Source: an uncultured cyanobacterium (lineage in GTDB: Bacteria > Cyanobacteriota > Cyanobacteriia > PCC-6307 > Cyanobiaceae). Taken from it: a stretch of DNA of 50,982 nt. The stretch lies in contig CAIZQU010000053.1 of the NCBI GenBank assembly GCA_903935205.1, positions 1 through 50,982 of the forward strand, given 5' to 3'. The notes below the pieces were generated by a model that was given only the letters and a program-made list of their open reading frames with translations, ran no database searches and was not told where the DNA came from. Below are positions 1 to 9,595 of the stretch, piece after piece. The first letter of the stretch is position 1; every line of letters begins with the position of its first letter. Made by a program: the position numbers and the translations under genes.

Positions 1-2
1 GC

Positions 3-338
3 TCACGATGAAGCCGGGCATGGGAATCCAAGAGGGATTGGTTTGGTGTGAGAACCCCAAGCTCTCACGGCTCCCTGCCCGCCCAATGACCTGAGACTCG
101 TTCTGACGCAACGCCTCTCGGGATTGTGTCCGTCAGTCAGCTGCAGGCCATCCCGTCCATCGTACTGGCGCCAGTCAAAGGCGAAATCAGGATCAACGCC
201 AATGCGTTTCTCCACGGCAACATTGAGAATGGTGTTTGCCTCGCAGACACCAATCTCCAGATAGCTGCGACACTGCAAAGCGGCCGCCAGATGGTTGAGG
301 CGACGCACCGAGAAGCTGGCGTTGAGAGCCCCTGGCAT
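3..338 (-). pseudogene. N-terminal fragment of a class I SAM-dependent methyltransferase
   Basis: Read on the minus strand from an ATG at 338 (a TTG at 410 would add 24 residues), this 111-residue frame starts like the small class I SAM methyltransferases of cyanobacteria. It has an N-terminal helix, then YLEIGV at residues 26-31 (the glycine-containing SAM-binding loop) and GVDP at 47-50, followed by a FDWRQY segment. After about residue 66 the frame turns into a sequence without family character and stops at position 3, so the catalytic core and C-terminal half are missing. A frameshift or deletion followed by decay is the simplest reading. It lies downstream of the dnaK terminator and is probably not part of the dnaK transcript. 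A shortened but functional protein cannot be excluded. Confidence 0.5.
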
Positions 339-411
339 GGTGGCAACAACGTAGCAATGACATCGATAGTACCCGCAGGCATCAGCCAGGTCTGGCGGCT
401 TGAGCACCAAT

Positions 412-436
412 AAAAAAGCCCCCCGATCAGGGAGGC
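412..436 (-). terminator. Rho-independent terminator downstream of dnaK
   Basis: On the minus strand a 7-bp GC stem (GCCTCCC with GGGGGGC, one G-T pair, arms 430-436 and 418-424) closes a 5-base loop and is followed by six T residues. It sits about 40 bases after the dnaK stop codon, in the right orientation for ending the dnaK transcript. Confidence 0.8.
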
Positions 437-477
437 TCTCTGGCGATCTACGGCCGGAGGATACCGGCCAGGCAAGC

Positions 478-2385
478 TCACTTGCTCTCGGTGAATTCAG
501 CGTCGATCACATCATCGGCACTGGCACCGGCAGCGCCATTGCCACTGGCTCCATTGGCGCTGGAATCAGCGGTGGCTTCAGCGCCAGCCTGCTGGTACAC
601 AGAGGCACCGGCGGCATAGAGGGCCTGCTGAAGCTGCTCAAGGGTGGACTTGATCGCGGCAGTGTCATCGCGCTCGACGGCGCCCTTGAGGTCGGCGGTA
701 AAGCCCTCGACCTTGGCCTTGTCGTCGGCACCCACCTTGTCGCCCAGCTCGGCGAGTTGCTTTTCGGCCTGATAGATCAGGGTTTCCGCCTGGTTCTTCA
801 GGTCGATCTTCTCGCGCTTCTCCTTGTCCGCCGCAGCATTAGCCTCGGCATCCTTCACCATCCGATCCACCTCATTATCACTGAGGGTGGAGGCGCCGGT
901 GATCGAGATGCTCTGTTCTTTGCCGCTGCCCTTGTCCTTGGCGGTGACGCTGAGGATACCGTTGGCATCGATGTCGAAGGTCACCTCGATCTGGGGCACG
1001 CCACGGGGGGCCGGCGGAATGCCGTCAAGACGGAAGGTGCCGAGCGATTTGTTATCGCCCGCCATCTCCCGCTCACCCTGAAGCACGTGGATCTCGACGT
1101 TGGTCTGGCCGTCGACGGCGGTGGAGTAGGTCTCGGTCTTCTTGGTGGGGATGGTGGTGTTGCGGGTGATCATCTTGGTCATCACGCCGCCGAGGGTCTC
1201 CACGCCCAGGGAGAGGGGGGTGACGTCGAGCAGCAGGATGTCCTTCACCTCACCGGCGAGCACGCCGCCCTGGATCGCGGCACCAACGGCCACCACCTCA
1301 TCGGGGTTCACCGTTTGGTTGGGATCCTTGCCGGTGATCCGCTTGACCAGCTCGAGCACGGCCGGGATGCGGGTGGAACCACCCACCATCACCACCTCAT
1401 CGAGCTCGCTGGTGGAGAGTTTGGCGTCCTTGAGCGCCTGCTCCACCGGCACCCGGCAGCGGTCGATCAGCTTGCTGGCCAGCTCCTCGAACTTGGCCCG
1501 GGTGAGGGTGAGATCGAGGTGCTTGGGACCCTCCGGGGTGGCGGTGATGAAGGGCAGGTTGATCTCGCTCTGGGTGGCGCTGGAGAGCTCGATCTTGGCC
1601 TTCTCAGCGGCCTCGGTCAGACGTTGCAGGGCCTGCTTGTCGGCGCGCAGGTCGATGCCCTCGTTGGCCTTGAAGCTGTCGGCCAGGTGGTCGACGATCA
1701 CCTTGTCGAAGTCATCTCCGCCGAGGTGGGTGTCGCCGGAGGTGGACAGCACCTCGAACACCCCATCGCCCACCTCCAGCACCGAGACATCGAAGGTGCC
1801 GCCGCCCAGGTCGAACACCAGAATGCGCTCGTTGCTCTTCTTATCGAGTCCGTAGGCCAGCGCTGCGGCGGTGGGCTCGTTGATGATCCGCAGCACCTCC
1901 AGGCCGGCGATCTTGCCAGCATCCTTGGTGGCCTGGCGCTGGGAGTCGTTGAAGTAGGCGGGCACGGTGATCACCGCCTGAGTCACCGTTTCACCGAGAT
2001 ACTTGCCGGCATCTTCGGCGAGCTTGCGCAGCACCTCAGCCGAGATCTCCTCGGGGGCGAACTGTTTGTTGAGCACCGGCGCCTTGATCTTGACGTTGGC
2101 CCCGGCTTTCTCGACCGAGTAGCTCACCTCCTTCGACTCCTCATTGACCTCATCGACACGACGGCCGATGAAGCGCTTGACCGAATAAAAGGTATTTTCA
2201 GGGTTCATCACCGCCTGGCGTTTGGCGATCTGACCCACCAACTTGTCCTGGTTCTTGGTGTAAGCCACCACGGAGGGGGTGGTGCGGAACCCTTCGGCGT
2301 TGGCGATCACCGTGGGCTTGCCACCCTCCATCACGGCAACGCAGCTGTTCGTTGTGCCGAGGTCAATACCGACGACCTTTCCCAT
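478..2385 (-). CDS. dnaK: Chaperone protein DnaK (Hsp70)
   Basis: This 635-residue cytosolic Hsp70 binds exposed hydrophobic peptide segments in an ATP-driven cycle with DnaJ and GrpE. The three Hsp70 signatures are present: IDLGTTNS at residues 7-14, the [12 protein letters not shown] segment at 192-203 and [10 protein letters not shown] at 332-341. The substrate-binding domain begins after DVTPLSLG at 387-394. The C-terminus is a Gly/Ala/Ser-rich tail ending in an acidic DDVIDAEF motif, as in full-length DnaK. The open frame runs upstream to 3222, but the ATG at 2385 is the true start: it begins the conserved [10 protein letters not shown] and has a strong ribosome-binding site. The sequence resembles the main, constitutive cyanobacterial DnaK2. 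No CIRCE element is visible upstream. It is divergent from aroE. Confidence 0.98.
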   Translation of the reverse strand: MGKVVGIDLGTTNSCVAVMEGGKPTVIANAEGFRTTPSVVAYTKNQDKLVGQIAKRQAVMNPENTFYSVKRFIGRRVDEVNEESKEVSYSVEKAGANVKIKAPVLNKQFAPEEISAEVLRKLAEDAGKYLGETVTQAVITVPAYFNDSQRQATKDAGKIAGLEVLRIINEPTAAALAYGLDKKSNERILVFDLGGGTFDVSVLEVGDGVFEVLSTSGDTHLGGDDFDKVIVDHLADSFKANEGIDLRADKQALQRLTEAAEKAKIELSSATQSEINLPFITATPEGPKHLDLTLTRAKFEELASKLIDRCRVPVEQALKDAKLSTSELDEVVMVGGSTRIPAVLELVKRITGKDPNQTVNPDEVVAVGAAIQGGVLAGEVKDILLLDVTPLSLGVETLGGVMTKMITRNTTIPTKKTETYSTAVDGQTNVEIHVLQGEREMAGDNKSLGTFRLDGIPPAPRGVPQIEVTFDIDANGILSVTAKDKGSGKEQSISITGASTLSDNEVDRMVKDAEANAAADKEKREKIDLKNQAETLIYQAEKQLAELGDKVGADDKAKVEGFTADLKGAVERDDTAAIKSTLEQLQQALYAAGASVYQQAGAEATADSSANGASGNGAAGASADDVIDAEFTESK

Positions 2386-2392
2386 GGATTCC

Positions 2393-2400
2393 CACCTCCT
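2393..2400 (-). promoter_or_regulatory. Strong Shine-Dalgarno of dnaK
   Basis: On the minus strand AGGAGGTG lies 7 bases before the ATG at 2385. It decides the dnaK start against the much longer upstream frame and suggests a high translation rate. Confidence 0.85.
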
Positions 2401-2581
2401 GTGAGTGGATGAAAGCGGACTGGGAGCATCTTCATCAGCAGTCCTCCCTGCCGGCGAGGCGTGGTTCCCGAACCGCCGCAGCGCCTCAGAACGGCAATAA
2501 GCCAGTGCCCACCTACGGTTTGCCCGTGCCCCGGGCCGCCCTCCAGCGCCTGCCGCGGGCCCGCTGCCGCCCCCCCAACCC

Positions 2582-3499
2582 ATGCCGAGCGCCCCTCCAG
2601 CATCGATCTCCGGCCGCACAGCCCTGGTGGGTGTGCTGGGAGACCCGGTGCGCCATTCCCTCTCGCCGGCGATGCACAACGCAGCCCTGCGGGCCCTTGG
2701 CCTCGACTGGGTGTATCTGGCCCTGCCTGTGCCCGGCGCCGAGCTGGCCGGAGCCCTGAGGGCCCTGGAGGCCCTTGACTGCCGCGGCCTGAACGTCACC
2801 CTGCCCCACAAGCGGTCCGCCGCCGCCCTGGCGGCGGAGCTCTGCCCCCTGGCCCGCCGTCTGGGGGCGGTGAACACCCTGGTGCGGCGGCCCGAGGGGG
2901 GCTGGCTGGGAACCAACACGGATGTGGAGGGCTTCCTGGCGCCGCTGCAGGAACGGCCCTGGCGGGGCCGGCGGGCCCTGGTGCTGGGCGGCGGCGGCAG
3001 CGCCCTGGCGGTGCTGGCGGGCCTGGAGATGCTCGGATTCGGGGCGGTGCAGGTGGCGGGCCGGGATCCGCAGCGGCTGGGCGCCCTGGTGGCGAGCTGC
3101 CTCCCCTGGTTGCCCCAGCTGCAGCCGATCGCCTGGGGGGGCGAGGCGGAGATCGGCGCAGAAACCCTGGAGGAGGCCCTGGCCGGCGCCGATCTGGTGG
3201 TCAACACCACCCCCGTGGGCATGGCCAGCCCCCACGATCCCGGCGCGGCGGGGCGCTGCCCGCTCGGGCCCGCCGCCCTGGAGCAGCTGCGACCGGAAGC
3301 CAGCGTCTATGACCTGATCTACACGCCGCGGCCCACCGCCCTGCTGGCGGCGGCCAGCCGCCGGGGCTGCCAGGTCTTCGACGGCCTGGAGATGCTGGTG
3401 CGCCAGGGCGCGGCCGCCCTGGCCCTGTGGAGCGGGCACGACCAGGTGCCGGTGGCGGTGATGCGCCAGGCGGCACTGCAGCAGCTCGAGGGCTCCTAG
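2582..3499 (+). CDS. aroE: Shikimate dehydrogenase (NADP+)
   Basis: This 305-residue cytosolic enzyme reduces 3-dehydroshikimate to shikimate with NADPH in aromatic amino acid and chorismate synthesis. The substrate-binding domain shows [17 protein letters not shown] near residues 17-33 and NVTLPHK at 71-77, with the catalytic lysine at 77. TNTDVEGF at 111-118 gives the catalytic aspartate (114). The glycine-rich GGGGSALA loop near 136-143 starts the Rossmann NADP domain. It is about 30 residues longer than E. coli AroE, mainly at the N-terminus and in loops. The ATG at 2582 follows the dnaK-aroE divergent region. A Tic20-family gene starts 40 bases downstream on the same strand. Confidence 0.95.
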   Translation: MPSAPPASISGRTALVGVLGDPVRHSLSPAMHNAALRALGLDWVYLALPVPGAELAGALRALEALDCRGLNVTLPHKRSAAALAAELCPLARRLGAVNTLVRRPEGGWLGTNTDVEGFLAPLQERPWRGRRALVLGGGGSALAVLAGLEMLGFGAVQVAGRDPQRLGALVASCLPWLPQLQPIAWGGEAEIGAETLEEALAGADLVVNTTPVGMASPHDPGAAGRCPLGPAALEQLRPEASVYDLIYTPRPTALLAAASRRGCQVFDGLEMLVRQGAAALALWSGHDQVPVAVMRQAALQQLEGS

Positions 3500-3539
3500 C
3501 CTGGAGTCCTGAACCGCCGCCGGCGCCCCCCGAGTTCCC

Positions 3540-4013
3540 ATGCAGGATTCCCCGATCTGGCAGCGCCTGCTGGCGGCCCTCGCCTACGTGCTGCCCTGGA
3601 GCGACGCCATCCCCTTCGGCCAGGGCCTGTTCGGGCCCCTGCCCTGGCTGCGCTGGCTCACCCTGCCGGCCCTGCCGGTGCTGGAGCTGCAGGAGATCGT
3701 TCCCTTCGGGAGCCTGGTGCTCTTCCTGGTGCTCTTTCTGGCGGTGGCGCGCAATCCGCGGGTGCCCTACGGGATTCGCTTCAACGTGCTGCAGGCGATC
3801 CTGATCGACATCGTGCTTGTGCTGCTCAGTCTGGCGTTCAGCATCCTGCTGGACCCGCTCAGCGGCAGCCTGGGTTTCCTGGTGCGCACCCTGCAGAACA
3901 CCGTCTTCCTGGGGGCCCTGCTGCTGGTGGGCTTCGCCGTGATCCAGAACCTGCGCGGCAAGGACGCCGACATCCCCACCATCTCCGAGGCGGTGCGCAT
4001 GCAGCTGTTCTGA
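3540..4013 (+). CDS. Tic20-family membrane protein (Ycf60-like)
   Basis: This is a 157-residue integral membrane protein with four hydrophobic segments at about residues 7-22, 56-70, 80-104 and 118-136. The segment [17 protein letters not shown] (residues 75-91) is characteristic of the cyanobacterial relatives of chloroplast Tic20, an inner-envelope protein-import channel component. The role in cyanobacteria is not settled; a function in membrane protein handling is inferred from the plastid homologue. It lies between aroE and rpsF on the same strand, 154 bases before rpsF. Confidence 0.85.
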   Translation: MQDSPIWQRLLAALAYVLPWSDAIPFGQGLFGPLPWLRWLTLPALPVLELQEIVPFGSLVLFLVLFLAVARNPRVPYGIRFNVLQAILIDIVLVLLSLAFSILLDPLSGSLGFLVRTLQNTVFLGALLLVGFAVIQNLRGKDADIPTISEAVRMQLF

Positions 4014-4167
4014 GACCTGGGCCCGAGCCACTCAACCGCTTTCCGGGCCGGGCGCGGGCGCCCCATGGCCCACAGACCGGAGGGCGGAGAGCCGCTGCGA
4101 TAGGTTGGCGGGTCCGTCGCTGGCGGGCCCCCGGCCCGGCAGCCGCTGCCCCTTCACCCTGGCGACC

Positions 4168-4542
4168 ATGACGCAGCCCTACTACGAGACCATGTACATC
4201 CTCCGCCCGGACATCCCGGAAGAGGAGGTCGAAAGCCATGTCAATAAGTACCGCGATCTGGTGATCGAAGCGGGTGCTGAAGTTCTCGACAATCAAATGC
4301 GCGGCAAGCGCCGCCTCGCCTACCCGATCGCCAAGCACCGCGAGGGCATCTACGTTCAGATCAACCACAACGGCGACGGCCAGCACGTGGCGGTTCTGGA
4401 GCGGGCGATGCGGCTCTCCGAGGACGTGATCCGCTACCTGACCGTCAAGCAGGACGGTCCGATGCCAGCCCCGAGGGCCATGGCTGTGACCAGCAGCAAC
4501 GAGCCGGCGGCGGCGGCCACCGAGGCCACCCCGGCTGGCTGA
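4168..4542 (+). CDS. rpsF: 30S ribosomal protein S6
   Basis: This 124-residue protein of the small ribosomal subunit platform binds 16S rRNA together with S18. The opening [17 protein letters not shown] and the central GKRRLAYPI...GIYVQINHN pattern are typical of S6. I chose the ATG at 4168 rather than the in-frame extension to 4105 because the family begins two to four residues before the YYETMYIL strand. The C-terminal 20 residues form an Ala/Thr-rich tail like those of other cyanobacterial S6 proteins. Here rpsF is separate from rpsR. Confidence 0.95.
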   Translation: MTQPYYETMYILRPDIPEEEVESHVNKYRDLVIEAGAEVLDNQMRGKRRLAYPIAKHREGIYVQINHNGDGQHVAVLERAMRLSEDVIRYLTVKQDGPMPAPRAMAVTSSNEPAAAATEATPAG

Positions 4543-4578
4543 AGCGGCACTGAACCCTGAGCTCACCGAGGTTCAGGC

Positions 4579-4609
4579 CGGGGGAAAGACGGCCATCGGC
4601 CATCCCCCG
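4579..4609 (+). terminator. Possible stem-loop terminator after rpsF
   Basis: A 7-bp perfect stem (CGGGGGA at 4579-4585 with TCCCCCG at 4603-4609) encloses a second small stem (GGCC ATC GGCC). A weaker inverted repeat (CTGAACC / GGTTCAG) lies just upstream. There is no T-run, so termination is inferred from stem strength and position after the rpsF stop. Confidence 0.4.
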
Positions 4610-4650
4610 CTAACTCTCTTACAGTCTGGCGACCCGATGGGCAGCCAACG

Positions 4651-5259
4651 ATGACGACCAGCGACGGCGCGTCCGGGCAGCCCATGGCCGACCCGGACCC
4701 CGCTGGTTCCGGCGACCCGCCCGCCGAAGGCAGGGCAGAGCCAATGTTGCGCGCCAGCAGCGCTGCGACCAGGGCCCAATCCAGGACCCTGCAGCTGGTG
4801 CCGCCCCGACCCGATCCAGCGGCTTCCCCCGGCCGCCATCCCGGCAGCATCGAGCTGGACTCACAGCTGCGCTCCTCCGACCAGCCCCAGGCGCTCCCGG
4901 ATCCCGCCCTGATCGCCGCCAATCGCCTCCTGGAACGGGAGCTGGCGGAGGTTCAGGAGGAAGTTGGGGCCTTGGAGGAGCTGTTGGAGGAGCTGCCGGC
5001 GATCTTTGAGCGCAAGTTCCAGCAAAGGCTGGTGGCGGTACTGGAGGAGCGGCGGCGGCTGGAGATCGACAACCACGCCCTGCGCTCCCAGTTGCGGGCC
5101 TTGGCTCCGGGGGCGGCGGAGGTGGCGCTGGAACGGCCCCGTGGTCTGCTGCCCCCGGTTGGCCGGGGCAGCGCCCTGCGGCTGGAGCGACAGCAAGCCG
5201 GCCCCGGTGGCGAGGCTGGAGGCAGCGATCCCCCCCCCGGCTCAGCGATGCCGGGCTGA
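4651..5259 (+). CDS. Conserved cyanobacterial coiled-coil protein, function unknown
   Basis: This is a 202-residue protein without a domain I recognise. The first 80 residues are Pro/Ser/Ala-rich and look disordered. Residues 86-151 are rich in Glu, Leu and Arg with heptad-like spacing, forming one long predicted coiled coil. The C-terminal 50 residues are again Gly/Pro-rich. There is no signal peptide or membrane segment. The gene sits between rpsF and argG, and its 3' end overlaps the convergent argG 3' end by 18 bases. The central helix looks like real coding sequence; the first ATG at 4651 is taken, but a later start is possible because the N-terminus is low-complexity. Confidence 0.7.
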   Translation: MTTSDGASGQPMADPDPAGSGDPPAEGRAEPMLRASSAATRAQSRTLQLVPPRPDPAASPGRHPGSIELDSQLRSSDQPQALPDPALIAANRLLERELAEVQEEVGALEELLEELPAIFERKFQQRLVAVLEERRRLEIDNHALRSQLRALAPGAAEVALERPRGLLPPVGRGSALRLERQQAGPGGEAGGSDPPPGSAMPG

Positions 5260-6468
5260 CCAGAGACGGGTGGGCAGACCCCAGACATAAATGAAACCCT
5301 CGGCAGCGCGGTGATCGAAACGGTCGTCGCTGCCGTAGGTGGCCATGCTGTCCACGTAGAGGCTGTCGCTGGCGCTGCTGCGGCCCACCACGGTGGCATT
5401 GCCGCGGTGCAGGCGGACGCGGACGCTGCCATTGACGGTGCTCTGGGTGCGGTCGAGGAAGGCGTCGATCGCCTCCTTCAGCGGTCCGAACCAGAGCCCC
5501 TGATAGACGAGCTCGGCCCAGGTGGTCTCGAGCTGGCGCTTGAGCCGCTGCACGTCGGCGGCGAGGGTCAGGCTTTCCAATTCCTGATGGGCCCGGATCA
5601 GCAGTAGCAGGCCAGGGGTTTCGTAGATCTCACGGCTCTTGATTCCCACCACCCGGTTCTCGATCATGTCGATCCGACCGAAACCATGAAGACCGGCCAG
5701 GTCATTGGCCCGGCGGATCAGGGCCACCGGATCGAGCCGCTCGCCATCGATCGCCACCGGGTTTCCCCCCTCGAAGGCGATCTCCACCAGCTGGGGTTCG
5801 GCCGGCGCCGCCTCGATCGAACGGGTCATGGCATAGACCTCCTCGGGCGGTGCCACGGCCGGATCCTCCAGCTCGCCGGCCTCGATGCTGCGGCCGAGGA
5901 GGTTGAGATCGATCGAATAGGGGGACTTCTTGCTGACCGGCGCCGGAATGCCGCAGCGCTCGCCATAGGCGATGGTCTCCTCCCGGCTCATGCCCCATTC
6001 CCGGGCCGGGGCGAGCACCTTCAACTCGGGGGCGAGGGCGCCGATGGCCACATCGAAGCGCACCTGATCGTTGCCCTTGCCGGTGCAGCCGTGGGCGACG
6101 GCATCGGCTCCCACCTCCCTGGCCACCTCCACCAGACGGCGGGCGATCAGGGGCCGGGCCAGGGCGGTGGAGAGGGGATAGCGACCCTCGTAGAGCGCAT
6201 TGGCGCGGATGGCGGGGAAGGCGAATTCGGTGATGAAGGGTTCGATCAGATCCCCCACCAGCGACTGGCTGGCGCCGGCGGCCAGGGCTTTGAGGCGAAT
6301 CGGCTCGAGTTCATCGCCCTGGCCCAGATCGGCGGCGAAGGTGATCACCTCCTCAACGCCCCACTCCTGGCGGAGATAGGGAATGCAGACGCTGGTATCG
6401 ACACCGCCGGAGTAGGCGAGCACCACTTTGCGGGCCCGGGGGGCCCCGTCCTGTGCCGTCGCCGTCAT
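5242..6468 (-). CDS. argG: Argininosuccinate synthase
   Basis: This 408-residue cytosolic enzyme joins citrulline and aspartate with ATP to form argininosuccinate in arginine synthesis. AYSGGVDTS at residues 18-26 is the PP-motif ATP-binding loop, and [13 protein letters not shown] at 126-138 is a family signature. The C-terminal ELVYQGLWF segment and tetramerisation region are intact. The frame is open upstream to 6915, but the ATG at 6468 fits the family's usual ten or so residues before VVLAYSGG. That ATG overlaps the stop codon of the upstream small membrane protein gene (ATGA), indicating translational coupling. The 3' end overlaps the convergent coiled-coil gene by 18 bases. Confidence 0.97.
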   Translation of the reverse strand: MTATAQDGAPRARKVVLAYSGGVDTSVCIPYLRQEWGVEEVITFAADLGQGDELEPIRLKALAAGASQSLVGDLIEPFITEFAFPAIRANALYEGRYPLSTALARPLIARRLVEVAREVGADAVAHGCTGKGNDQVRFDVAIGALAPELKVLAPAREWGMSREETIAYGERCGIPAPVSKKSPYSIDLNLLGRSIEAGELEDPAVAPPEEVYAMTRSIEAAPAEPQLVEIAFEGGNPVAIDGERLDPVALIRRANDLAGLHGFGRIDMIENRVVGIKSREIYETPGLLLLIRAHQELESLTLAADVQRLKRQLETTWAELVYQGLWFGPLKEAIDAFLDRTQSTVNGSVRVRLHRGNATVVGRSSASDSLYVDSMATYGSDDRFDHRAAEGFIYVWGLPTRLWSARHR

Positions 6469-6722
6469 CGCTGCTGCTCCTGGGTGGATCCCTCCGATTC
6501 TCCCCTTTCGCCGGCGGCCGCCACGGACCAGTCGCGCAGCAGCCAGAGGCCGGTGGCCAGGGGTGGCAGCAGCAGCAGGGCCCAGACCACCGGGGCCTGG
6601 GGGGTGAGGGGATCGCTCCAGCGGCGGCCGGCCAGCACCAGGGCGGCACTGACCAGCAGGGCCAGGACCCAGAGCAGGGCCAGGGAACGGACCTTGGCGG
6701 CATCGAAACCGGGCATGGGCAT
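6465..6722 (-). CDS. Small two-helix membrane protein coupled to argG
   Basis: This is an 85-residue protein with two hydrophobic segments at about residues 12-31 and 43-62, separated by a short loop containing two arginines. The tail is polar and Glu/Gln-rich. No family is recognised. Its TGA overlaps the argG ATG by the ATGA arrangement, so it is very probably translated and cotranscribed ahead of argG. A role linked to arginine metabolism is only suggested by this position. It is divergent from the DUF3134 gene, with about 160 bases between. Confidence 0.7.
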   Translation of the reverse strand: MPMPGFDAAKVRSLALLWVLALLVSAALVLAGRRWSDPLTPQAPVVWALLLLPPLATGLWLLRDWSVAAAGERGESEGSTQEQQR

Positions 6723-6880
6723 TGCAACTGAGAATTGCTAGGTTGGAGGATCGCTTGTTCGGAGCTCTTGACCAGAGCCCTGGAGCGGTGCCCCCGTGGG
6801 GCCTGCGGGCCGGCCTGCGGGCCGGGTTCCAGGTCCCCTGGAGCGGTCCATTCCTCCGGACGTACACCCCTGCCCCCGGC

Positions 6881-7132
6881 ATGAGCATCCTCGACACGAT
6901 CAATCCCTCCCTCACCCGCTATCGCCGCGATGAGCCGGCACCGGTGCTGCCCCTGCGCGAGGAACCCGACCTGCTGAGCCTGCTGGAGGCCAGCGGCCGG
7001 CTGGTGGCCGATGAGGAGTCGGCCGGCACCGAGGTGAGCACGGTGGAGGAGGAGGAGCTCTCCGCCCTGATGGGCGAGAAGGAGGACTACAACCAGCCCG
7101 ACGAGCAGGTGGAGGAGGACTGGGAGGACTGA
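6881..7132 (+). CDS. DUF3134-family protein
   Basis: This 83-residue soluble protein is of unknown function. The N-terminal pattern [18 protein letters not shown] followed by [12 protein letters not shown] is what I recall of the cyanobacterial DUF3134 family. The C-terminal third is strongly acidic ([20 protein letters not shown]). I chose the ATG at 6881 over the frame's extension to 6722 because the conserved sequence starts there. It ends 29 bases before mraY on the same strand and may share its transcript. Confidence 0.8.
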   Translation: MSILDTINPSLTRYRRDEPAPVLPLREEPDLLSLLEASGRLVADEESAGTEVSTVEEEELSALMGEKEDYNQPDEQVEEDWED

Positions 7133-7161
7133 ATCCCGATCCCACCGCTGCAGACCCCTCG

Positions 7162-8238
7162 ATGACCCGCGACGACGGCAGGATTCCGGCAGCCCTGCTC
7201 GGAATCCTGATCCTCCTGGCCTGCCTGGCCAGCGACTGGCTGGTGGCCAACTCCGCCCTGACCGTTCCCCTGCTGGTGGCGGCCTTGGTGAGCGCCGCCG
7301 TCGCCCGCTGGGGGGTGCCGAAGCTACGGAGCCTCAAGCTCGGACAGGTGATCCGGGAGGAGGGTCCCCAGGCCCACCACAGCAAGGCCGGCACGCCCAC
7401 CATGGGCGGCCTGCTGGTGGTGCCCGTAGGGGTCTTGATCGGTGGCCTGATCAGCCCCGGGGATCCGCGGTTGCTGGCGGTGGCGGCGGTCAGCCTGGCC
7501 TATCTGGCCATCGGCGCCATCGACGACTGGCGCAGCCTGACCAAACGCACCAACACCGGCCTCTCCCCCAGGGGCAAGCTGCTGCTCCAGGCCGGCGCCG
7601 CCCTGCTGTTCCTGCTCTGGGCCGGTCTGGGCGGCTGGCTGAACGGGCCCGATCCGGCCGCCATCTCGCTGCCTTTCGGCTGGTTGCTGCCCCTGGGGCT
7701 GCTGATCTGGCCCCTGGGGCTGTTCGTATTCCTGGCTGAAAGCAACGCCACCAATCTCACCGATGGCCTCGATGGCCTGGCGGCTGGCTGCGGCGCGATC
7801 GTCTTCACCGGAATGGCTCTGCAGCTGATGCTGCGCGGCCACGGCGGGGACCCCTCCCTGGCCTCGTTCTGCGCCGCGATGGCCGGCTGCTGGCTCGGCT
7901 TCCTCAGCCAGAACCGCCATCCGGCGCGGGTGTTCATGGGAGACACCGGCTCCCTGGCCATGGGAGCTGCCCTCAGCGCCGTGGCCCTGCTCAGCGACAG
8001 CCTCTGGCCGCTGCTGCTGATGGGCGGAGTGTTCCTGGCGGAGTCGGTCTCGGTGATCCTGCAGGTCTGGGTGTTCAAGGCCACCAAGGGCCCCGATGGG
8101 CAGGGCCGGCGCCTGTTTCGGATGGCCCCCCTGCACCACCACTTCGAGCTGGGCGGCATCAGCGAGCAGGGGGTGGTACTGGGGCTGTGGGGAACCAGCG
8201 TGGCTCTGGTGCTGCTCGGGCTGCTGCTGCGGCCCTGA
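7162..8238 (+). CDS. mraY: Phospho-N-acetylmuramoyl-pentapeptide-transferase
   Basis: This 358-residue, roughly ten-helix inner-membrane enzyme transfers phospho-MurNAc-pentapeptide from UDP to undecaprenyl phosphate, making lipid I for peptidoglycan. Diagnostic motifs are [12 protein letters not shown] at residues 72-83, the double aspartate DDW at 121-123, NLTDGLDG at 198-205, FMGDTGS at 258-264 and a late PLHHHFE. All catalytic acidic residues are present. The length matches the family. It stands alone here, without the mur/fts cluster seen in other bacteria, which is usual for picocyanobacteria. Confidence 0.97.
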   Translation: MTRDDGRIPAALLGILILLACLASDWLVANSALTVPLLVAALVSAAVARWGVPKLRSLKLGQVIREEGPQAHHSKAGTPTMGGLLVVPVGVLIGGLISPGDPRLLAVAAVSLAYLAIGAIDDWRSLTKRTNTGLSPRGKLLLQAGAALLFLLWAGLGGWLNGPDPAAISLPFGWLLPLGLLIWPLGLFVFLAESNATNLTDGLDGLAAGCGAIVFTGMALQLMLRGHGGDPSLASFCAAMAGCWLGFLSQNRHPARVFMGDTGSLAMGAALSAVALLSDSLWPLLLMGGVFLAESVSVILQVWVFKATKGPDGQGRRLFRMAPLHHHFELGGISEQGVVLGLWGTSVALVLLGLLLRP

Positions 8239-8403
8239 GCGATCGGCTGCGGCCCCGCCCAGGGGAGCGCATGTCCCCGCGCCTGGCGAAACCCGCAACC
8301 GGGCCGGACAGCGCGGTCCCCTGGCCGGCTTCAGGGGCTCACGGTGAATAGGGGCGGGATCCGGCGGCCTCGACCTGGCGCGGCATCGACGCAGGGGCGA
8401 AGC

Positions 8404-8411
8404 GCGATCGC
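8404..8411. repeat. HIP1 octamer GCGATCGC (one of at least ten in the window)
   Basis: The highly iterated palindrome of cyanobacteria. Other copies seen are at 9264-9271 and 16630-16637 near non-coding DNA, and inside genes at 11239, 28500, 31667, 33314, 49037 and 49181. Its density supports a cyanobacterial source. Confidence 0.8.
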
Positions 8412-8531
8412 CCAGTCCGGCCGCGGAGCTGGGACCCGGGGGCGCCAGCGACCGTGGCTGCGCGAATCCCTGGTTGCTACCGACGCGGCTGGCGGGAAAC
8501 GGCGCATGTAAGGCCATCGGTCAAGGTTCCC

Positions 8532-8537
8532 TAAACT
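8532..8537 (+). promoter_or_regulatory. Possible -10 box (TAAACT) of the 8564 gene
   Basis: TAAACT matches TATAAT at four of six positions and lies about 27 bases before the ATG at 8564, at the edge of an otherwise GC-rich gap. No convincing -35 box is seen. Confidence 0.35.
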
Positions 8538-8563
8538 GAGAGGCCTGCAGCGGGTGGTTCGCC

Positions 8564-8800
8564 ATGGCCTACTTCACCTGGAAGGACACGGGCCTGACGG
8601 CAGACTGCGCCAGCCTCGACGCCATGGCCGCCCGCTTCGAAGAAGCCGCATCCCTGCTGCGGCGCATGGCCGCCGAAGGCTTCTGGCTGGAGCTCCAGGC
8701 CGATGGTCCCCACATCAACCATGCCGACCCCGCGGTGTTCGAGGCCTACGGCTTCATCAGCGAGGAACCGCCGGTGCGCCAGCTGACGCTGCTCAACTGA
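8564..8800 (+). CDS. Conserved small cyanobacterial protein, function unknown
   Basis: This is a 78-residue soluble protein. It opens MAYFTWKDTGLTADCASL, contains an amphipathic helix rich in Ala, Arg and Glu (residues 21-42), and closes with an EEPPVRQLTLLN tail. I recall similar short proteins from other picocyanobacteria but know no function. No metal site, signal peptide or membrane segment is visible. Codon usage is like that of neighbouring genes. It is convergent with the small membrane protein gene ending at 8885. Confidence 0.75.
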   Translation: MAYFTWKDTGLTADCASLDAMAARFEEAASLLRRMAAEGFWLELQADGPHINHADPAVFEAYGFISEEPPVRQLTLLN

Positions 8801-8884
8801 CGGTCAGCTGAGGGCTCAGGTCATGGATAGCGCCAGCGACTGTCCAAGGCTGTGGACCACGGCAACAGGGCCGGGCCCCAGGGA

Positions 8885-9079
8885 TCAGCGGCGCAGGAAG
8901 CCCACCACCCACACCCCCACGAAGGCGAGGGAGGACAGGGCCAGGTAGATCAGGGTCCAGCGCTGCAGATCCGCCAGGGTGAGCCCAAAGGGCAGGGCCG
9001 CGTCGGCGGCGGTGGTCAGGGCCAGGGGCAGGGCCGGCAACAGGGTCGCCGGCAGAGCGGAAAGGGCGGCGACGGGCAT
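8885..9079 (-). CDS. Small membrane protein, function unknown
   Basis: This is a 64-residue protein read from the ATG at 9079; the frame extends to 9229 but that part is Pro/Ser/Arg-rich and unlike a gene start. The N-terminal 28 residues are Ala/Leu-rich and could be a signal peptide or first helix. Residues 42-62 form a clear transmembrane helix ending in a positive FLRR tail. The shape (cleavable or hydrophobic start, short linker, one helix, basic end) fits small thylakoid or plasma-membrane proteins, but I do not recognise the family. Confidence 0.55.
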   Translation of the reverse strand: MPVAALSALPATLLPALPLALTTAADAALPFGLTLADLQRWTLIYLALSSLAFVGVWVVGFLRR

Positions 9080-9475
9080 CGGCGGACCGGGCTCGGGATG
9101 GGGGGGTCCGGCGATGGTGGCGCCGGACCGGGACAAGTTAAGGGAGAGAGGGCTGGAGCGCCGCGGGGCCGGGGCCTGGGATCGAAGCGATGGCGGGATT
9201 AGGGGCGAGGAAGCGCGCTGTCCAGCCACGGATCACGCGGTGCTGCGATCGTGTCTGCGATGGGCGATCGCATGGTTGCCAACAGACCTGAGCACAGCAC
9301 AGGCCACGACCATCAACGCATCCCGAAAGCGATTGTTCCAAGGCCACCCGTGGCCAGCAGTTTTCGGGTCAGAGCAACCTGCACGGAGACCCGGCGCGTC
9401 TCCTGAGACTGGCGAGTCGTTGCGACAGGAATCAGCAGAAGCAGCGGCAGCGCTGAACTCAGTCTCGATGACTAC

Positions 9476-9588
9476 AGGGCACCTCGAAAAATTGAGATTC
9501 CAGAGTCAGCCAACAATTGAGACTCATTACCTCGACAGTGCCGACTTGACCCCGAATCCACGGAAAAGGCGATTTTTCGAGGTGCCCT
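9476..9588. repeat. 17-bp perfect inverted repeat bounding a 113-bp element (MITE-like)
   Basis: The left arm AGGGCACCTCGAAAAAT (9476-9492) and right arm ATTTTTCGAGGTGCCCT (9572-9588) are exact reverse complements, 79 bases apart, with no gene between. The size and ends resemble a miniature inverted-repeat transposable element or the collapsed ends of an insertion sequence. No target-site duplication is obvious. Confidence 0.6.
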
Positions 9589-9595
9589 TCAATGG
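9577..9595 (+). repeat. 19-bp direct repeat, copy 1
   Basis: TCGAGGTGCCCTTCAATGG, overlapping the right arm of the inverted repeat and extending 7 bases beyond it. An identical copy is at 9981-9999. Confidence 0.7.

Larger units (their letters stand above)
8239..8563. other. Non-coding stretch between mraY and a small gene
   Basis: I see no credible gene here. The DNA is very GC-rich and contains one HIP1 octamer (GCGATCGC, 8404-8411) and, at the right end, a promoter-like TAAACT box. Confidence 0.5.

Noticed and set aside
2386..2581. Search for a CIRCE heat-shock operator upstream of dnaK
   Set aside because: No inverted TTAGCACTC-type repeat is visible in the dnaK-aroE gap.
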